Below are positions 42,868 to 54,249 of a stretch of DNA of 64,000 bases, in pieces. The stretch comes from Heterohyrax brucei (lineage: Eukaryota; Chordata; Mammalia; Hyracoidea; Procaviidae), in contig CM053140.1 of the NCBI GenBank assembly GCA_028571685.1, forward strand, positions 222,413,323-222,477,322. The letters run 5' to 3'. Each line of letters begins with the position of its first letter. Position 1 is the first letter of the stretch. The notes under the pieces were generated by a model. That model saw only the letters and a list, made by a program, of their open reading frames with translations, was not told where the DNA came from and searched no databases. A program made the position numbers and the translations under genes.

Positions 42868-43720
42868 GTCATTAGAGTTCTTTGTATAATTTGGATATAA
42901 ATTCTTTGTGCTTTTTTTTTTTAAATTGTGTTTTAAGTGAAAGTTTACAATTCAAGTCAGTTTCTGAAATAAAAACTTGCATATACATTGTTTTCTGCCC
43001 CTGCTGATCTCCCTACATTATGACAACACACCCCGCTTCTGCACCATGTATTTCTTCTGTCCATTCAGTCATCTCGTCTCCTCCTGCCTTCTCATCTTGC
43101 CTCCAGAGAGAAGCTACCCAGTTAGTCTCCTGTATCTACTTAAGCCAAGAAGCCCACTCTTGGCCAGTGTCATTTTATGTTTTATAGACCAGTTCAATCT
43201 CTGTCTGAAGAGTTGACTTTGAGAATGGTTTAGTTCTGAGCTAACAGTGAGTCTGGGGAACATGTCTTCTGGGAGCCAGCCAGTCTGAAGGCCCTCAAGT
43301 CTGGTCTTTTCACTAGAGTTTGAGTTCTGCATCCCACATTTTTCCCACTGCTTCAGGGACTCTTGGTTGAGTTACCTGTAACAGCAGTCATTGGTGGTAG
43401 GCAGGCGCCATCAAGCACTTCTGGTCTCATGTTGATGTAGTCTCTAGTTCATGTGGCCCTTTCTGTCTCTTGGGCCCATATTTTCCTTATGTCTTCGATG
43501 TTCTTCATCCTCCTTTGCTCAGTGTGGACTGGGACCAACTGTAGATGGCCACTTGCCAGCTTTTAAAACTCCAGGTGCTATTCACCAAAGAGAGATGCAG
43601 AACATTAGTTTAATAAACTTTGTTGTGCTAATTAACCTAGGTATATCCTGAATGGATACAGATTCACTGTCATATGTGTTTTGCAAAGATTTTCTCTCAG
43701 CCTGTGACTCTAGGACTTTT
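42868..43720 (-). mobile_element. Ancient L1 fragment split by L1-E
   Basis: The left part, 42868-42912, has GAGTTCTTTGTATAATTTGG. The right part, 43650-43720, has TGTGTTTTGCAAAGATTTTC, then TCTCAGCCTGTGAC. These are neighbouring blocks of antisense old L1 ORF2, separated by the younger insert. Confidence 0.6.
42913..43640 (-). mobile_element. LINE-1 copy L1-E, 3' UTR only (~0.73 kb)
   Basis: The poly(A) complement (T-run) is at 42911. The 3' UTR is of the lineage's type: GTGGTAGGCAGGCGCCATCA, then TCATGTTGATGTAGTCTCTA, GTTCATGTGGCCCTTTCTGT and the GCTTTTAAAACTCCAGGTGC block. It lacks the long insert-like tracts seen in L1-C and L1-D, so it is probably another subfamily. Strongly 5'-truncated. 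Confidence 0.78.
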
Positions 43721-45645
43721 TTTTTCTTTTAATATTTATCATATTACTTATGCTCCTGCCTATGTGAATACAGTTAATTCAGTTTTATTTGATAGTTAGA
43801 TTCTTGTTCTTTCTCCAGCAGCTTTGAATCACTTTTCTGTCTGGCTTTGAACTCACTGCTCTCAAATCAAAGTGCATCACCCTCACCCTCATGCTCTGTA
43901 GATCTGAGGCTACTCCTCTCTGTCTCCTCCTAGCTAGCCTGGGTCTACAGGACAGCATACCTCATGCTGTCATGTGAAAATGTCCTTTTCCTCTTCAGTC
44001 TGTCCATGGCTCTCCCTAATCCCTCAATCACTTATCCTGCTCTCTATACCCAAAACATCCTTTTCCTGGAAAGAACAGTTGGCATTGTATTTTCCTGGAA
44101 GATCCTCAAAGAGTCTTAGGCAACCTACTTTCTTTACTACCTAGTGAGATCATGGCTGCTGCTTGTTGCATTCTCACATCATGATAAGGGTACAGAAGCT
44201 CCTTATCATTCCTCCAGCTCTTTCTCTAACTTTTACTGACAGGAAGTACAGATCAAGGGTATTTCAGACCCACAAGGCACGGGAAAACTACCCATTAAGG
44301 TTTAGCTCAGCTCAGCTCAGCACCCTAGTCCAACAGAAGCAAAAAACCTGCAATGGATAGAGCATGCAAAATAGAAAACAGACTCGGTAAGAACTGAGAA
44401 AAAGAACTCTAGCGTATAATACTCCTTTCCAGTATCTGAAACACATCCTATTGTTTAATTTGTATTTAGAGGGGTATTGAACTGAGTATGAGGTTACCTC
44501 ATGCTCTCATATGGAAAGATCTTTTTCGCTCCGTCTTTCTATGGCTCTTCCTAATCCCTCAGTAAATTCTCCTGCCCCCTATATCACAAGCTATTGCACA
44601 AATCAGGCGTGTTGCTTAGTACGAGCCCATTAAGCTCAACAAATCTATCCCAAGCACCCTTGCCTATTCCTTTCTCTACTATTTCAGTTGAATTTTACAG
44701 TATTTGCTACTAGACAGATTTGCATGTTTTTTTAATGCAAGAAAATGGTGCATTTAGGCTAAGATATTGACGGGACAAGAATTTGGGAATGCTGAAGAGA
44801 TGGAGGGGCTGACATGGTAAATTGGGTAAGACCAAAGCCAAAAGAATTTTGGCAGTTTTGTTGAGTTTTTGAAAAACATATGCAAGACCAGATTAAAACA
44901 CTCTTCAAACTAGCAAAATCCAGGGCCAGGATGCTTCCGCTACAATGTTCAGGCTGGCTGGCACTTCTAATTTTAGATTCCCATTCAAATGTCACATCTG
45001 ACCTTTACTCATTTTAATTCAATTCAGTTCAACAAAATTTATTGAAGCCAACTTTTCCAGGCTGCTGCACTAAAAGACTTTAAAGAACATAGCACTTAGA
45101 AGTAAGATTATCTTCGAGCTTTAAGATACAAACCCGAAGTAAGGAAACAATGGTTCTCAGAGCTTTTTCTCAGTTTACAATTTCTCCACTTGAGTTTTGT
45201 AAGCATGGGCAACAATAACCACTGTAAACCAGAGACAGAGAAAATAGATGAAGGAAGAAAAGGAAAAGGAGAAAACATAAAATAGGGCAAATGGAAAGAG
45301 GAGATAGAAAGGAGGGTAAGATACAAGATAATTCAGGAATTATACTGGTATTACGAGTCCTAATTTCTTCAGTTCCTGAAGATAGGCAGCCTGATACAAC
45401 GCGGTTCTACTGAGTAGAGATTGATAGATCCAACCTGACTTGAACAAGCAACTTCGTCTCTCTGATTTTTAAATAGTAAAATTATGCTGTACAACCTTGT
45501 ATTTCAAAATTGTTCAGAGAATCAATTTAAGGGAAGTTTTAAAAAGTGCTTCATCTACCAAATGTTTATACTTGAAACTTTTATAGAGTCATGCCTTTCT
45601 TCTTTTCTTCTTTCAGGACCCATCCTCAAGGAACATTCTGAGATC
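43721..45645. other. Unassigned sequence with a diverged ~100-bp duplication
   Basis: No gene. Two related segments lie at about 43960-44060 and 44498-44595. Each runs through CTCATGCT(G/C)TCAT, a TCTTTTTC or CCTTTTCC block, TATGGCTCT or CATGGCTCT, and CCTAATCCCTCA. Between them is a CAGCTCAGCTCAGC run near 44308. Pyrimidine-rich and otherwise unrecognised. Confidence 0.5.
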
Positions 45646-45649
45646 CAGT

Positions 45650-45800
45650 GAAGATACTCTACCTCTTCAAGACTCAGTTTCCTTATGAGGGACATGTCAG
45701 TTATTATGCCATTAGATTGTGGTGTGAATCAGATGGATGCTAAATGTTTTTTCCACATGATATGCCCTCAGTAATTGTTAACTATTATATTTTTCACCCT
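45650..45800 (+). repeat. MIR SINE fragment
   Basis: CTCAGTTTCCTTATGAGGGA, then ATGCCCTCAGTAATTGTTAA and CTATTATA match the MIR core and 3' end order. Confidence 0.7.
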
Positions 45801-45899
45801 CTTAAAAAAATGGAAGATTATAAAGCTTACTGTCATTGTACTATGAGAACAAATAAGAAACTGTAGAAATACTAAGGTTTTGTTTTGTTTCAATTTATT

Positions 45900-45985
45900 T
45901 TTGGTATATCTAGCACTGAACAAAGTACTGTGCAGCAGAACTCATCAATAGATGTTTGTTGGATAAAAAAATGCCTGTGAATGTG
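45900..45985 (+). repeat. L2/MIR-type 3' end relic
   Basis: TTGGTATATCTAGCACTGAA, then CAAAGTACTGTGC and TCAATAGATGTTTGTTGGA. Decayed L2-type 3' end. Confidence 0.5.
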
Positions 45986-47206
45986 TCTCTCTTGTCTTTG
46001 CTATCCTTTTCATATCCTTTTTGCTCTCTTCTTTTCACCTTTGTTTTTTTCTGTTTGTCCAACTAGAATTATATTTCCCCATGAGCTCATGATTTTAATC
46101 ATTCTTATTTTTTTCAAACTCATCTGTAGCTGTTTTTATCAGCTTCTCTAGATAAGTTAGCTAACTCCAGTCAAATTATACCTTCTCTTTGTCTATAATC
46201 TTTTCTCAGAGGGGATTTCTTGGACCTAGTTTTCCCCCGGAGGCCACTATTTGTGTTTATTGATTAAATTTGGTCACCTTCACTTATTTGTAAGCTGGAG
46301 AGCTAGATTCAGAAGCTACAATGGTGATCAGGTTTCTCCAAGGGTGATTTCTACACGCAGGAAGGCAAATCAAAAGCCAGAATAGAAACTACAGTTTTAA
46401 CTAAAATGCAATCAACAGGGAGGGCTTACCTACCAGTTAGGAGTAAAATATTGTCTGTGGATATTCAGATTTTTATCATTTCATGATAATAAATCTGACC
46501 CACTGATTAATAAATACACAAGGAGATGTTATGAGTTAAAATAACTTTTGTTTTAAAATAGTATCTATCTCTGGAGAGAGACTTAAAGATTCTTCCAAAG
46601 ACATGTCTACAACTTGTCATTGTCCAACATATTAACCTGTGTACAGAAATGTTCTTTAGTCAATGTCCCAAAATGCCATTTTAAGCACTTTATGAATTAT
46701 CTAAGGGCCTCTACATTTCATAAGAGATACAGTTGATATTTGATGTAATCAATTGTTCCAGTAACCTAATTCCCCCTCATCTGCCAAATGAATACATAGA
46801 TTGTTGCAGAAATGTCACTGGTGAATTCAAACTCATAAAAATGGAATTCCAGCCAATTGCTCTGTAACTAAAAATGCCCACATCATGACAAGGTAGAAAC
46901 ACAGATGAGATCTAGGACCCTGGCAAAAATGTGAAGAAATTGAAAAAGTATGCTTCAGTTATTAACTGAGTAGGGAAAGGTCAAGTTCTAGTGTCAGATG
47001 TTGGAAGTCAGATAAAAGCTTTTGTATGGGAAGTATCAACCTCTATATAAACTGCACTGCTCCTTACAAGGCAAGAAACAAGAGACCTAGAAATTACTCA
47101 TTACAATTGCCAGCTTCCCCCTAGTAACATAGCAGGCATTAGAAAATTTACTTATTGAGAAAGTTTGCTATCTGTTCCAATTGGCACTGGCTTTAGAATT
47201 TCTTTA
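45986..47206. other. Unassigned AT-rich sequence
   Basis: No gene and no clear repeat over about 1.2 kb. This is the longest stretch in the right half that I could not tie to any transposon. Confidence 0.4.
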
Positions 47207-47325
47207 TGTAAGAGTCAAATCCACCAGGCACTCCTTGAACACTCTGGGGATCAGTTCTACCCTGGCCCCTAGGGTCGCCGTGAGTCGGATCCAACTTGAG
47301 GGCACTTGGCTTGGCAAGAGACTTA
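47207..47325 (+). mobile_element. AfroSINE 3' part, RTE-like tail
   Basis: Sense: AGTCAAATCCACCAGGCACT, then CCTTGAACACTCTGGGG and GGGTCGCCGTGAGTCGGAT, ending CAACTTGAGGGCACTTGGC. The tail GAGGGCACTT resembles the RTE tail (TAATGGCACCT) more than the GGCAACGGG tail of most copies. Confidence 0.82.
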
Positions 47326-47397
47326 AAATTTCAAAGCGGAGACAAGGACTTAGCTTGTTGGGAATATAAAATAACATTTGTATAGCATGTTTCAGAG

Positions 47398-47530
47398 ACC
47401 TGGTGATGCAGCAGTTGAGAGCTTGACTGGCAGTTCAAATCCACCAGCCACTCCTTGGAAACCCTATGGGGCATCCTACTCTTTCCTATGGGGTTGCAAT
47501 GTATCAGAATAAATGTGATGGCAACGGGTA
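47398..47530 (+). mobile_element. AfroSINE, nearly complete
   Basis: Sense: GGTGATGCAGCAGTTGAGAG, then CAGTTCAAATCCACCAGCCA, CTCCTTGGAAACCCTATGGG, TATCAGAATAAATGTGATGG and CAACGGGTA. The tail is cut at the start of the adjacent LTR. GGTTTTAT just after that LTR may be its continuation. Confidence 0.87.
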
Positions 47531-48004
47531 TTCATGGATTGAATTGCGTCCCCCTAGAATATGCGCAACCTGGTTAGGTCATGATTCCCAGTATTGTGTG
47601 GTTGTCCTCCTGTTTGTGATTAGGATAGGATAATAACACCTTACTAAAGTCAAATACCTGATCCAATTTAACAGGAATTTCCCTTTGGTGGTATCTGCAC
47701 CACCTTTTATCTCACAAGAGATCAAAGGAAAGGGATGAGCAGGGTGGGGAACCTCATCCCACCAAGAAGGAAACACTGGAGCAAGGTGTATCCTTTGGAC
47801 TTGGGGTACATGTGCCTGAGAACCTCTTCAAGCAGGGGAAGGTTGATGACAATGGCCTTTCTCCAAAGCAGAGAAAGAAAGCCTTCTCCAGGAGCCAGTG
47901 GCCTGAATTGGGATTTGTAGCCTACTAGAATGTAAAAACATAAATAAATCTTTTTACAGACTTCCAATTGTGGTATTTCTGTCAAAGCAGCACTAGATGA
48001 CCAA
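47531..48004 (+). mobile_element. MaLR-type solo LTR (copy 4)
   Basis: Sense copy: TTCATGGATTGAATTGCGTC at the start and GCACTAGATGACCAAGATAC at the end, with AATAAATC before TGTGGTATTTCTGTCAAAGC. Same family as copies 1-3. It appears to sit in the tail of the preceding AfroSINE. Confidence 0.8.
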
Positions 48005-48750
48005 GATACAGGTTTTATAGAATGTTATATAAGCTGAGAAAACATCACTACCACATTTTGGAAAAAATAAAATGAGCGAGGCTGAGGAAGATTATGGAGA
48101 GCCAATCTCCTCTCACAACTTCGCTCCTTAGTCAGTACTTCTGACTAACTCCAGGTTATCGTCTGCTCACAGAGATCTTCTATAGTGAGGTCCAGAAACA
48201 AAGATATCTACTGTCAAGTCTTTAAACCCTATCCATAAAAGAAACACTTTTATTATCATTCTTGCAGTGTATTTAATACATACGATTTACAGCTTACTTC
48301 ATAAGTATTTATCAGTTGTCTACTTTTTGTCAGCCAGATCCTAGAAGCTGTTTGTACAAAGATAAATTAGATATGGCTTTTCTCCTTGAGTAGCACATAG
48401 TTTCGTAAGACAGCCATATAAACAGATATCCCCCTACAATAAGCGCAGTGACAGAGTTGACTATCACTGAAAAATATGGCATGTTGGGGTTCCAGTTCAA
48501 GTAAAAAGTAATGAGACTTTTCATTGAAGAAAAGATATACGTAAATAATTCAGTATACATAACACATTATTCCCAAAGTAAAAAGATACTTCACACCAAC
48601 TATCAAATCATAATATTCTGTTATAAATAGTCCATGTAAGTTAAACTTAAAAAAATACCTTCAGATACTGAGGCAAAAGAAGTGAGTTGTCATTTAACAT
48701 ATGTCACTAATTCACCTTTTCTGTCATTATTTAACACTTATTCTGCTACC
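48005..48750. other. Unassigned sequence
   Basis: Intergenic, AT-rich. No repeat or gene recognised. Confidence 0.4.
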
Positions 48751-48840
48751 AGGAACTCTTTGGTAAATCTACAGCACAATTCTACTCTGATCTATAGGGT
48801 CGGTATGAGTCATAACCAACTCAACGGCAATGACTTTTCT
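48751..48840 (+). mobile_element. AfroSINE fragment with internal deletion
   Basis: Sense: AGGAACTCTTTGGTAAATC, then TACAGCACAATTCTACTCTG and ATAGGGTCGGTATGAGTCA, ending CAACTCAACGGCAATGAC. The part between head and body is shortened. Confidence 0.72.
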
Positions 48841-48992
48841 TTATTATGCTTCAGGCAACACACTAGGCCTCTTACTTGTCTTATAGCTGATCTCAGAAAA
48901 ACCACATGAAGACAATCTGAACTGCCTCATCCGTAAATCGAGCACTGTGATTTTTATCGCATTTCATTATTATTGCAATTAAGAGTTATTAA

Positions 48993-49140
48993 AAAAACTG
49001 TCAATTCCGACTCACAACAACCCTAAGAACAGGGTCCCAGCAGAAGTGCCCTATAGGATTCCCAAGGAGCACCCAGTGGATTTGAATTGTTGATCTTTTG
49101 GTTTACAAGCCAGCTCTTAACCACTGTGCAACCACAGCCC
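48993..49140 (-). mobile_element. AfroSINE
   Basis: Antisense: CTGTCAATTCCGACTCACAA, then CAACCCTAAGAACAGGGTCC, TGAATTGTTGATCTTTTGGT and TTAACCACTGTGCAACCAC. Confidence 0.83.
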
Positions 49141-49167
49141 TAAGGATCGCTAAAAAAAATTAGAAAT

Positions 49168-49266
49168 AAAAAACAACTGTCTTTGAGTCAATTCTGACTC
49201 ATAGCAGCCCTATAGGACAGAGTAGAACTGCTCCTATAAAGTTTCCAAGGAGTGTCTGTTAGATTG
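49168..49266 (-). mobile_element. AfroSINE fragment
   Basis: Antisense: ACTGTCTTTGAGTCAATTC, then GCAGCCCTATAGGACAGAGT and GTTTCCAAGGAGTGTCTG. The head complement is missing. It follows the previous copy by about 30 bases. Confidence 0.78.
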
Positions 49267-49738
49267 GATAGAACATTATAAATATTTATGTTTCCTTTAC
49301 TGTATTAGGAAAATTACATATACAGGAACAAAATATTCAGAAATTTCCTAATTTTCCTTAATCCATGAGCCTCTCCTCCTCCTACCCATTGTTACTTGAA
49401 AACTCCCTGGCACCTGCTGATTTCCAATAGTTTATTTCAGACTTGAAATAAAACATCATGAAGAACTTTTGGATTTGTGCTGCAATGCACAGAAATGAAA
49501 TTAGTATTGCTCTCTTCTTAACAACAACAATAACTTTAAGAAAAAGAGGATAATAACTAGTTGAACTCATCAGGGAGCTAAGATCACAAGACAAATAATT
49601 AGTCTGGCATCTAAGGAAAGACAAGTGCCTCCAAGAAACACAGGTCCCAAGCACTTGTTTACCTGTAGCACAGCAAGTCAAAAGAGACTTTAGGTACTAT
49701 ACAAACTGAAACCAAAAACTAAGCTCCATGTTTGTAAC
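49267..49738. other. Unassigned sequence
   Basis: No recognisable repeat. A 99-codon minus-strand frame (49382-49681) lacks recognisable motifs. Confidence 0.4.
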
Positions 49739-49905
49739 TAGGAGCTCTGGTGGTGCAGTGGTTAATAGCTTGGCTGTTAACCAAAAGGTTAGCAGCTCAA
49801 AGCTACCAGCCACTCCCTAGAAACCCTATGGGACAGTTCTACTCTGTTCTGAAGGTCACTATGAATCAGAATTGACTAAAAAACAATGAGTTTGAATTTG
49901 ATTTT
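49739..49905 (+). mobile_element. AfroSINE, complete
   Basis: Sense: GAGCTCTGGTGGTGCAGTGG, then TTGGCTGTTAACCAAAAGGT, AGCAGCTCAAAGCTACCAGC, ACCCTATGGGACAGTTCTAC and ATGAATCAGAATTGACTAAA. One of the clearest heads in the window. Confidence 0.9.
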
Positions 49906-50440
49906 TGGAAAGATCAGGTGTGGACTAGAGGGAAAAGGTAAAACTCCTAGTTGCTACAAACAGAAGGAGCATTTGCACTACTTGCAGGCTCTTGTCCCTG
50001 AATGCTCACAAGAAAGACTGTGGAAGGACAAGAGGCCTGATGGGTATGATGAAACACAAGAGTTGCTTCAGGAAAGATCCCCATATAAATCTTCCTCCTC
50101 TGGGAAGCCTATGAAACAAAAGCCTCTGTGGGAAGGACAGAAACTCAGTTAATCTCAGTTCATGGGTGAAGATCCACTCTTTTCCATGGCAGGGAGCAAA
50201 ACAAAACCTCACCACTTCTGGAGAAAGACAAAGCACCCTCTACCATTAGAAGAACAAAAGCATCACTTAGAAATAGTCATCACCAAGACAAAGAATACAG
50301 GGCCTACTTAAGACTGAGGCTGAACCAGAACAAAATAAAAGTCTAAATATTCCAAGCAAACACTAAGTAAAATTCAACAGCAACCTACTAAACAGACAGC
50401 CAAGAACACAGAGAAAGAATGTGTCTGAAGTGCAGGCTCA
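49906..50440. other. Unassigned sequence, possibly ancient L1 5' region
   Basis: A-rich and Gln/Lys-rich in translation, as in old L1 5' regions, but no stereotyped block is certain until about 50440. The 88-codon frame at 49886-50152 has no recognised domain. Confidence 0.35.
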
Positions 50441-50998
50441 GGGCAAAAGCTTAAAACTGAGAGTGAAACAGAACAATGAAAAATCCTATCCAGCAATAAA
50501 AAAAAAAAAAAAGCCTTTCATAAGCCAAGATGGAAAAATTTGAAGCAGGTAATAAATTCAGGGCAAATATACGGACAGCAAAACCCAGTCTAGATCAACT
50601 CTTAACTAAATGACTCAATCTCCCAAATTAAATGCCTAGCAGAAGATATGTGTCCTTTTCCAGAAGTAAATACTATTTATTTCAGTTTGTGCTGACCTAC
50701 AGAGGATGTTCAGCTTTCTGTTAAAAACTACAAATGAGAAAAATAAAATAGGCAAGGAAAAAAAAAACAAATAATACTTGATTAAGAAACATAGTAATCA
50801 ATAAAACAGTAAGTAGATAACTAACATATTGGAGTTACCTTATCTGGAATTAAAAGCTATTATGATTCGTATATTACGGGCTCTATTGCGAAGGTGGACA
50901 ACATACAAAAATAGGTGGGGAGTTTCAGTAGAGAATGGATATTATAAGAAATTATCAAACAACAATGCAGCAAGTGAAACAAGAAAACATGTATAAAA
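50440..50998 (+). mobile_element. Ancient L1 fragment (5' UTR/ORF1 start), left of the RTE
   Basis: The block GAATTAAAAGCTATTATGAT, then TATATTACGGGCTCTATTGC and AAGGTGGACAACATACAAAA near 50850-50915, matches the start of old L1 ORF1. The sequence resumes at 54250 on the far side of the RTE with the next ORF1 block. Confidence 0.68.
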
Positions 50999-51297
50999 AG
51001 ATTGATCTTGTTGTTAAGTTGCTGTCAAGTTAGTTGATTCATGGTGACCCTACGTATAACAGAATGAAATAATGCCTTGTTTTGTGCCATCCTCATGATC
51101 AGCAGTGTGTTTGAATCTATTGCTGTGGCTATCTCGTAAAGGATTTCCCTCATTTTTATTTATTCTCTACTTGATGGTACAATATGATACCCTTTCATAG
51201 GATTGTTTTTTTCTTTATAATGTGTCCAACCTTCTAAGGAGCATTCTGGTTGTATGATATCTTCTAAGATAGATTTATTCTTTCTTTGGTAATCCAC

Positions 51298-51416
51298 AGG
51301 GACTTAGAGGGCAGAGTAGAATTGACTCATAGGGGTTTCTAAAGAGTAGCCGCTGGATTCAAACTTCTAACCTCTGGATTAGCAGTCAAGCTCTTAAACA
51401 ATGCACCACTAGGTCT
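51298..51416 (-). mobile_element. AfroSINE inside RTE copy 2
   Basis: Antisense: GGCAGAGTAGAATTGACTCA, then TAGGGGTTTCTAAAGAGTAG, GGATTAGCAGTCAAGCTCTT and AACAATGCACCACTAGG. Its tail block is truncated at the left. RTE sequence resumes on both sides. Confidence 0.85.
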
Positions 51417-51479
51417 CCCTGTAGTCTATAGTATATTTGAAATTTACTTTCATTGCAAACACAGTTTGAATGCCTCCAC

Positions 51480-54100
51480 TTTTCTTCTGTCTTCTTTTAC
51501 ATTGTCTAGTTTTCACATGCATAGTAAGGCAATCGAAATAATCATGCTTGTGTCAGGTGTACTTCAGCCATCAAAATAACATCATTGCTTTGTAATTCTT
51601 AAAAGAAATCTCCTACAATAAATTTTCCCAGTACAATATATAGTTAGATTTCTTGACTACTGATTCCATGGATTTCGATTGCTGATCAAAGTAGAATGAA
51701 ATCATTGACAACTTCAATTTCTTCTCTATTTCACATAATATTGTTTATTGGTCCAGTTGTGAGGACTTCCACTTTCTTTACATTCAGGAATAATTCATAT
51801 TGAAGTGTGTAGTTACTCACCTTTATTAGTAAGTGCTTCAAGTTGCCTTCATTTTCAGAATGAAAGATTTCATCACCTGCAAACTGTAGATTAATGAGTC
51901 TTCCACCAATTATGATGCTGCATTCTTCATAGATTATTTGTTCAGCACATAGACTGAATGAGTAAAATAAAATATACAACACTTCCATGTTGTAAGATAC
52001 ATATTGCAAGAAAGATACAACCTTTTGCAGTTTTAAACCATGAAACATTCCTTTGTTCTGTTTGAATGATTGTCTCTTCGTCTGTAAAAATGTTCTACAT
52101 GAGTACACTTTAGTGGTCTGGAATTCTCATTCTTTGTAATGTTTTCTATGATTATGTTCACAGAATACCTTCACACAGTCAATAAAACATAGGTATATGT
52201 CTTTTTGGTACTCTCTGCTTCCAACCAAAATTCACCTGACATCAGCAATACTATGTCTGTTCCATGCCATCTTCTGAACTGAGCTTGAACTTTCTGTCAG
52301 TTCCCCATTGACATATGGCTGCACTTTATTTTTAAATTGTCTTCATCAAAATTTACTACTGTGTGACATTAGTGGCATTGTTTGATAATTTCTACCTTCT
52401 TTTTTGATTGTCTGTCTTGGAAATTAGCACCAATATTGATGTCATCCAGTCAGTTAGTCAGGGAGCTATCTTCCAAGTTTCTTTACATAGACAAATTCTT
52501 TCAGCACTGCATTGGTTTGTTGAAGCATCTCAGCTGGTATTTGTCAATTAATAGAGCCTCACTTTTTGTCAGTGCCTTTACACAGCTTGAACTGTTTCCT
52601 TCAGTATCAGTGGTTCTTGATCATATGCTATCTCATGAAACAGATGAATATCAAACAATTATTGTTAGTACAATAACCCTGTGTATTGCTACCAGTTTCT
52701 TCTGATACTTTTTGCATTATTTAATTTGTTGCCCGTAGACTTCCTTAGTAATGAGTTCAAGACTTAAACTTTCTCTTCTTTTCTTCCAGCTAGAAAACAC
52801 TAAGCATGTTTTCCCTTTTGTTTTCCTAACTTCAGGTCTTTGCACATTTCACTGCAATACTTCACTTTATCTTCTTAAGAAATCCGTCATAATCTTCTGC
52901 TCAATTCTTCTATGTCATCATTTCTCCCATTAACTTTAGCTACTCTGAGCTTAATAACAAATGTTAGAGTCTCTTCTAACATCAGTTTTGGTCTTTTCCT
53001 TCCTCCCTGTCTTTTTAATGCCCTTTTACTTTCTTCATGTACTATGCCTTCCTACAACTCTTCTGATCTTTCTTCATTAGAGTTCAGTGTATCAAACCTA
53101 TTTTTGACCTGAATCTAAATTCAAGTAGAATGTATTCAAGGTTGTATTTTGGCTGTCATGGACTTTCTTTAATTTTCTTCAGCTTCATCTTGAACTTTCA
53201 TATGAACAACTGATGGTTTATTTTTCAGTTACCCCTTGGTTTAGTAGTGACTGTTGATATTGAGCTTCTCCATCATCTTTTTCCACAGATTTGATTCCTG
53301 TATAAATGGTCTTGTTATACTACATGCATAGTCACCGATTATGTTGTTGAAAAAAATATTTCTGATGATTAAATCATTAGCCGTTTAAAATTATATCACA
53401 AAATCTCTGACATTGTTTCTATCACTCAGGTGGTATTTTGTAACTGTTGATCATCTTTGTTTCTAACTTTCACATTCCCATCACCAGTAACTATCAAGGC
53501 ATCTTTATTGCACGTATGATTTTAAATTTCAGATTGCAGCAAGTGGTAAAAATCTTCAACTTCTTCATCTTTGGTGTTCATCGTTGTTAATACAAATTTG
53601 AATGATGGTAATATCAAGTGGTCTTCATTGTAGGCATATAAATATAAACTTATCACTGACCATATTATACTTCAGCGTAGATCTTGAAATGTTCTTTTTA
53701 GTGACAAAAGCAACACTGTTCCTCTTCAGTTTGTAGTTCCTGGCATAATAGACTATATGATTGTGGAGTTCAAAACAGCTAATGCCAGTCCATTTAGCTT
53801 ATTAACACCTGAGATATTGATCTTCTCGCATTCTATTTCATTTCTGATAGTTTGCAGTTTTTATTGATTCATACTTTTTATATTACAGCTTCTGCACTTG
53901 TTAATTCACTTTTTTTAGTCATGCCATATCATAACTCCACCTGCATTATTATAGTCTAGAAAGGCAGCTCTTTGCTAGTTGTGTTCTGAGTGTGTTGAAA
54001 CCGAATGGGCTCATCTTCCATCACTATACTGGGTAATATTCTGTTACTATGAATGAATTTTTCCATGAGTAGTTTTTGAAAGTAGATTTTGCCTTTATTC
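51480..54100 (-). pseudogene. RTE ORF (endonuclease + reverse transcriptase), broken
   Basis: The RT end is partly open at 51731-52108 (125 codons), with IIGGRLINLQFAGDE, then EGNLKHLLIKVSNYTLQYEL and LNVKKVEVLTTG. The YADD box reads FAGD, losing the first Asp. N-terminal blocks lie between 52400 and 54000. They include the complement of an LDHKHRNW-type endonuclease region and of the KRNTVAFVTKKN-like block near 53700. Stops are scattered throughout. This is the longest RTE copy in the window, and unlike copy 1 it reaches the endonuclease region. Confidence 0.8.
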
Positions 54101-54249
54101 CTAATTTGTCTTAGTATTATGGAAGCTCTCTAGAAATTTGTCCCCTGTGGGTAATCCTGCTGGTATGTAAAATACTAGTACATAGATTCTAGCCTTGTAG
54201 AAATACAAAAGCCACCACATCACAGCAAACTGACAGGAAGGTGGTGGAA

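Larger units (their letters stand above)
51003..54245 (-). mobile_element. RTE-clade LINE, copy 2, near full length (~3.2 kb)
   Basis: Antisense. The 3' tail complement is TTGTTGTTAAGTTGCTGTCA at 51009. The 5' region runs to about 54245, including the complement of the N-terminal endonuclease region (53300-54000). Block order follows the RTE plan throughout: 3' tail, C-terminal part, RT, linker, endonuclease. An AfroSINE lies inside at 51298-51416. The element interrupts an ancient L1. Confidence 0.87.

Noticed and set aside
43951..44060. Promoter or CpG island in the GC-richer 43.9-44.1 kb stretch
   Set aside because: Very few CpG dinucleotides and no start-site motifs. The GC is pyrimidine-tract richness.
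51003..54245. Host multi-exon gene on the minus strand, suggested by several open pieces in order
   Set aside because: The block order, 3' tail and FAGD (YADD) box show it is one RTE LINE. Gaps between open pieces are frameshifts and a SINE, not introns.
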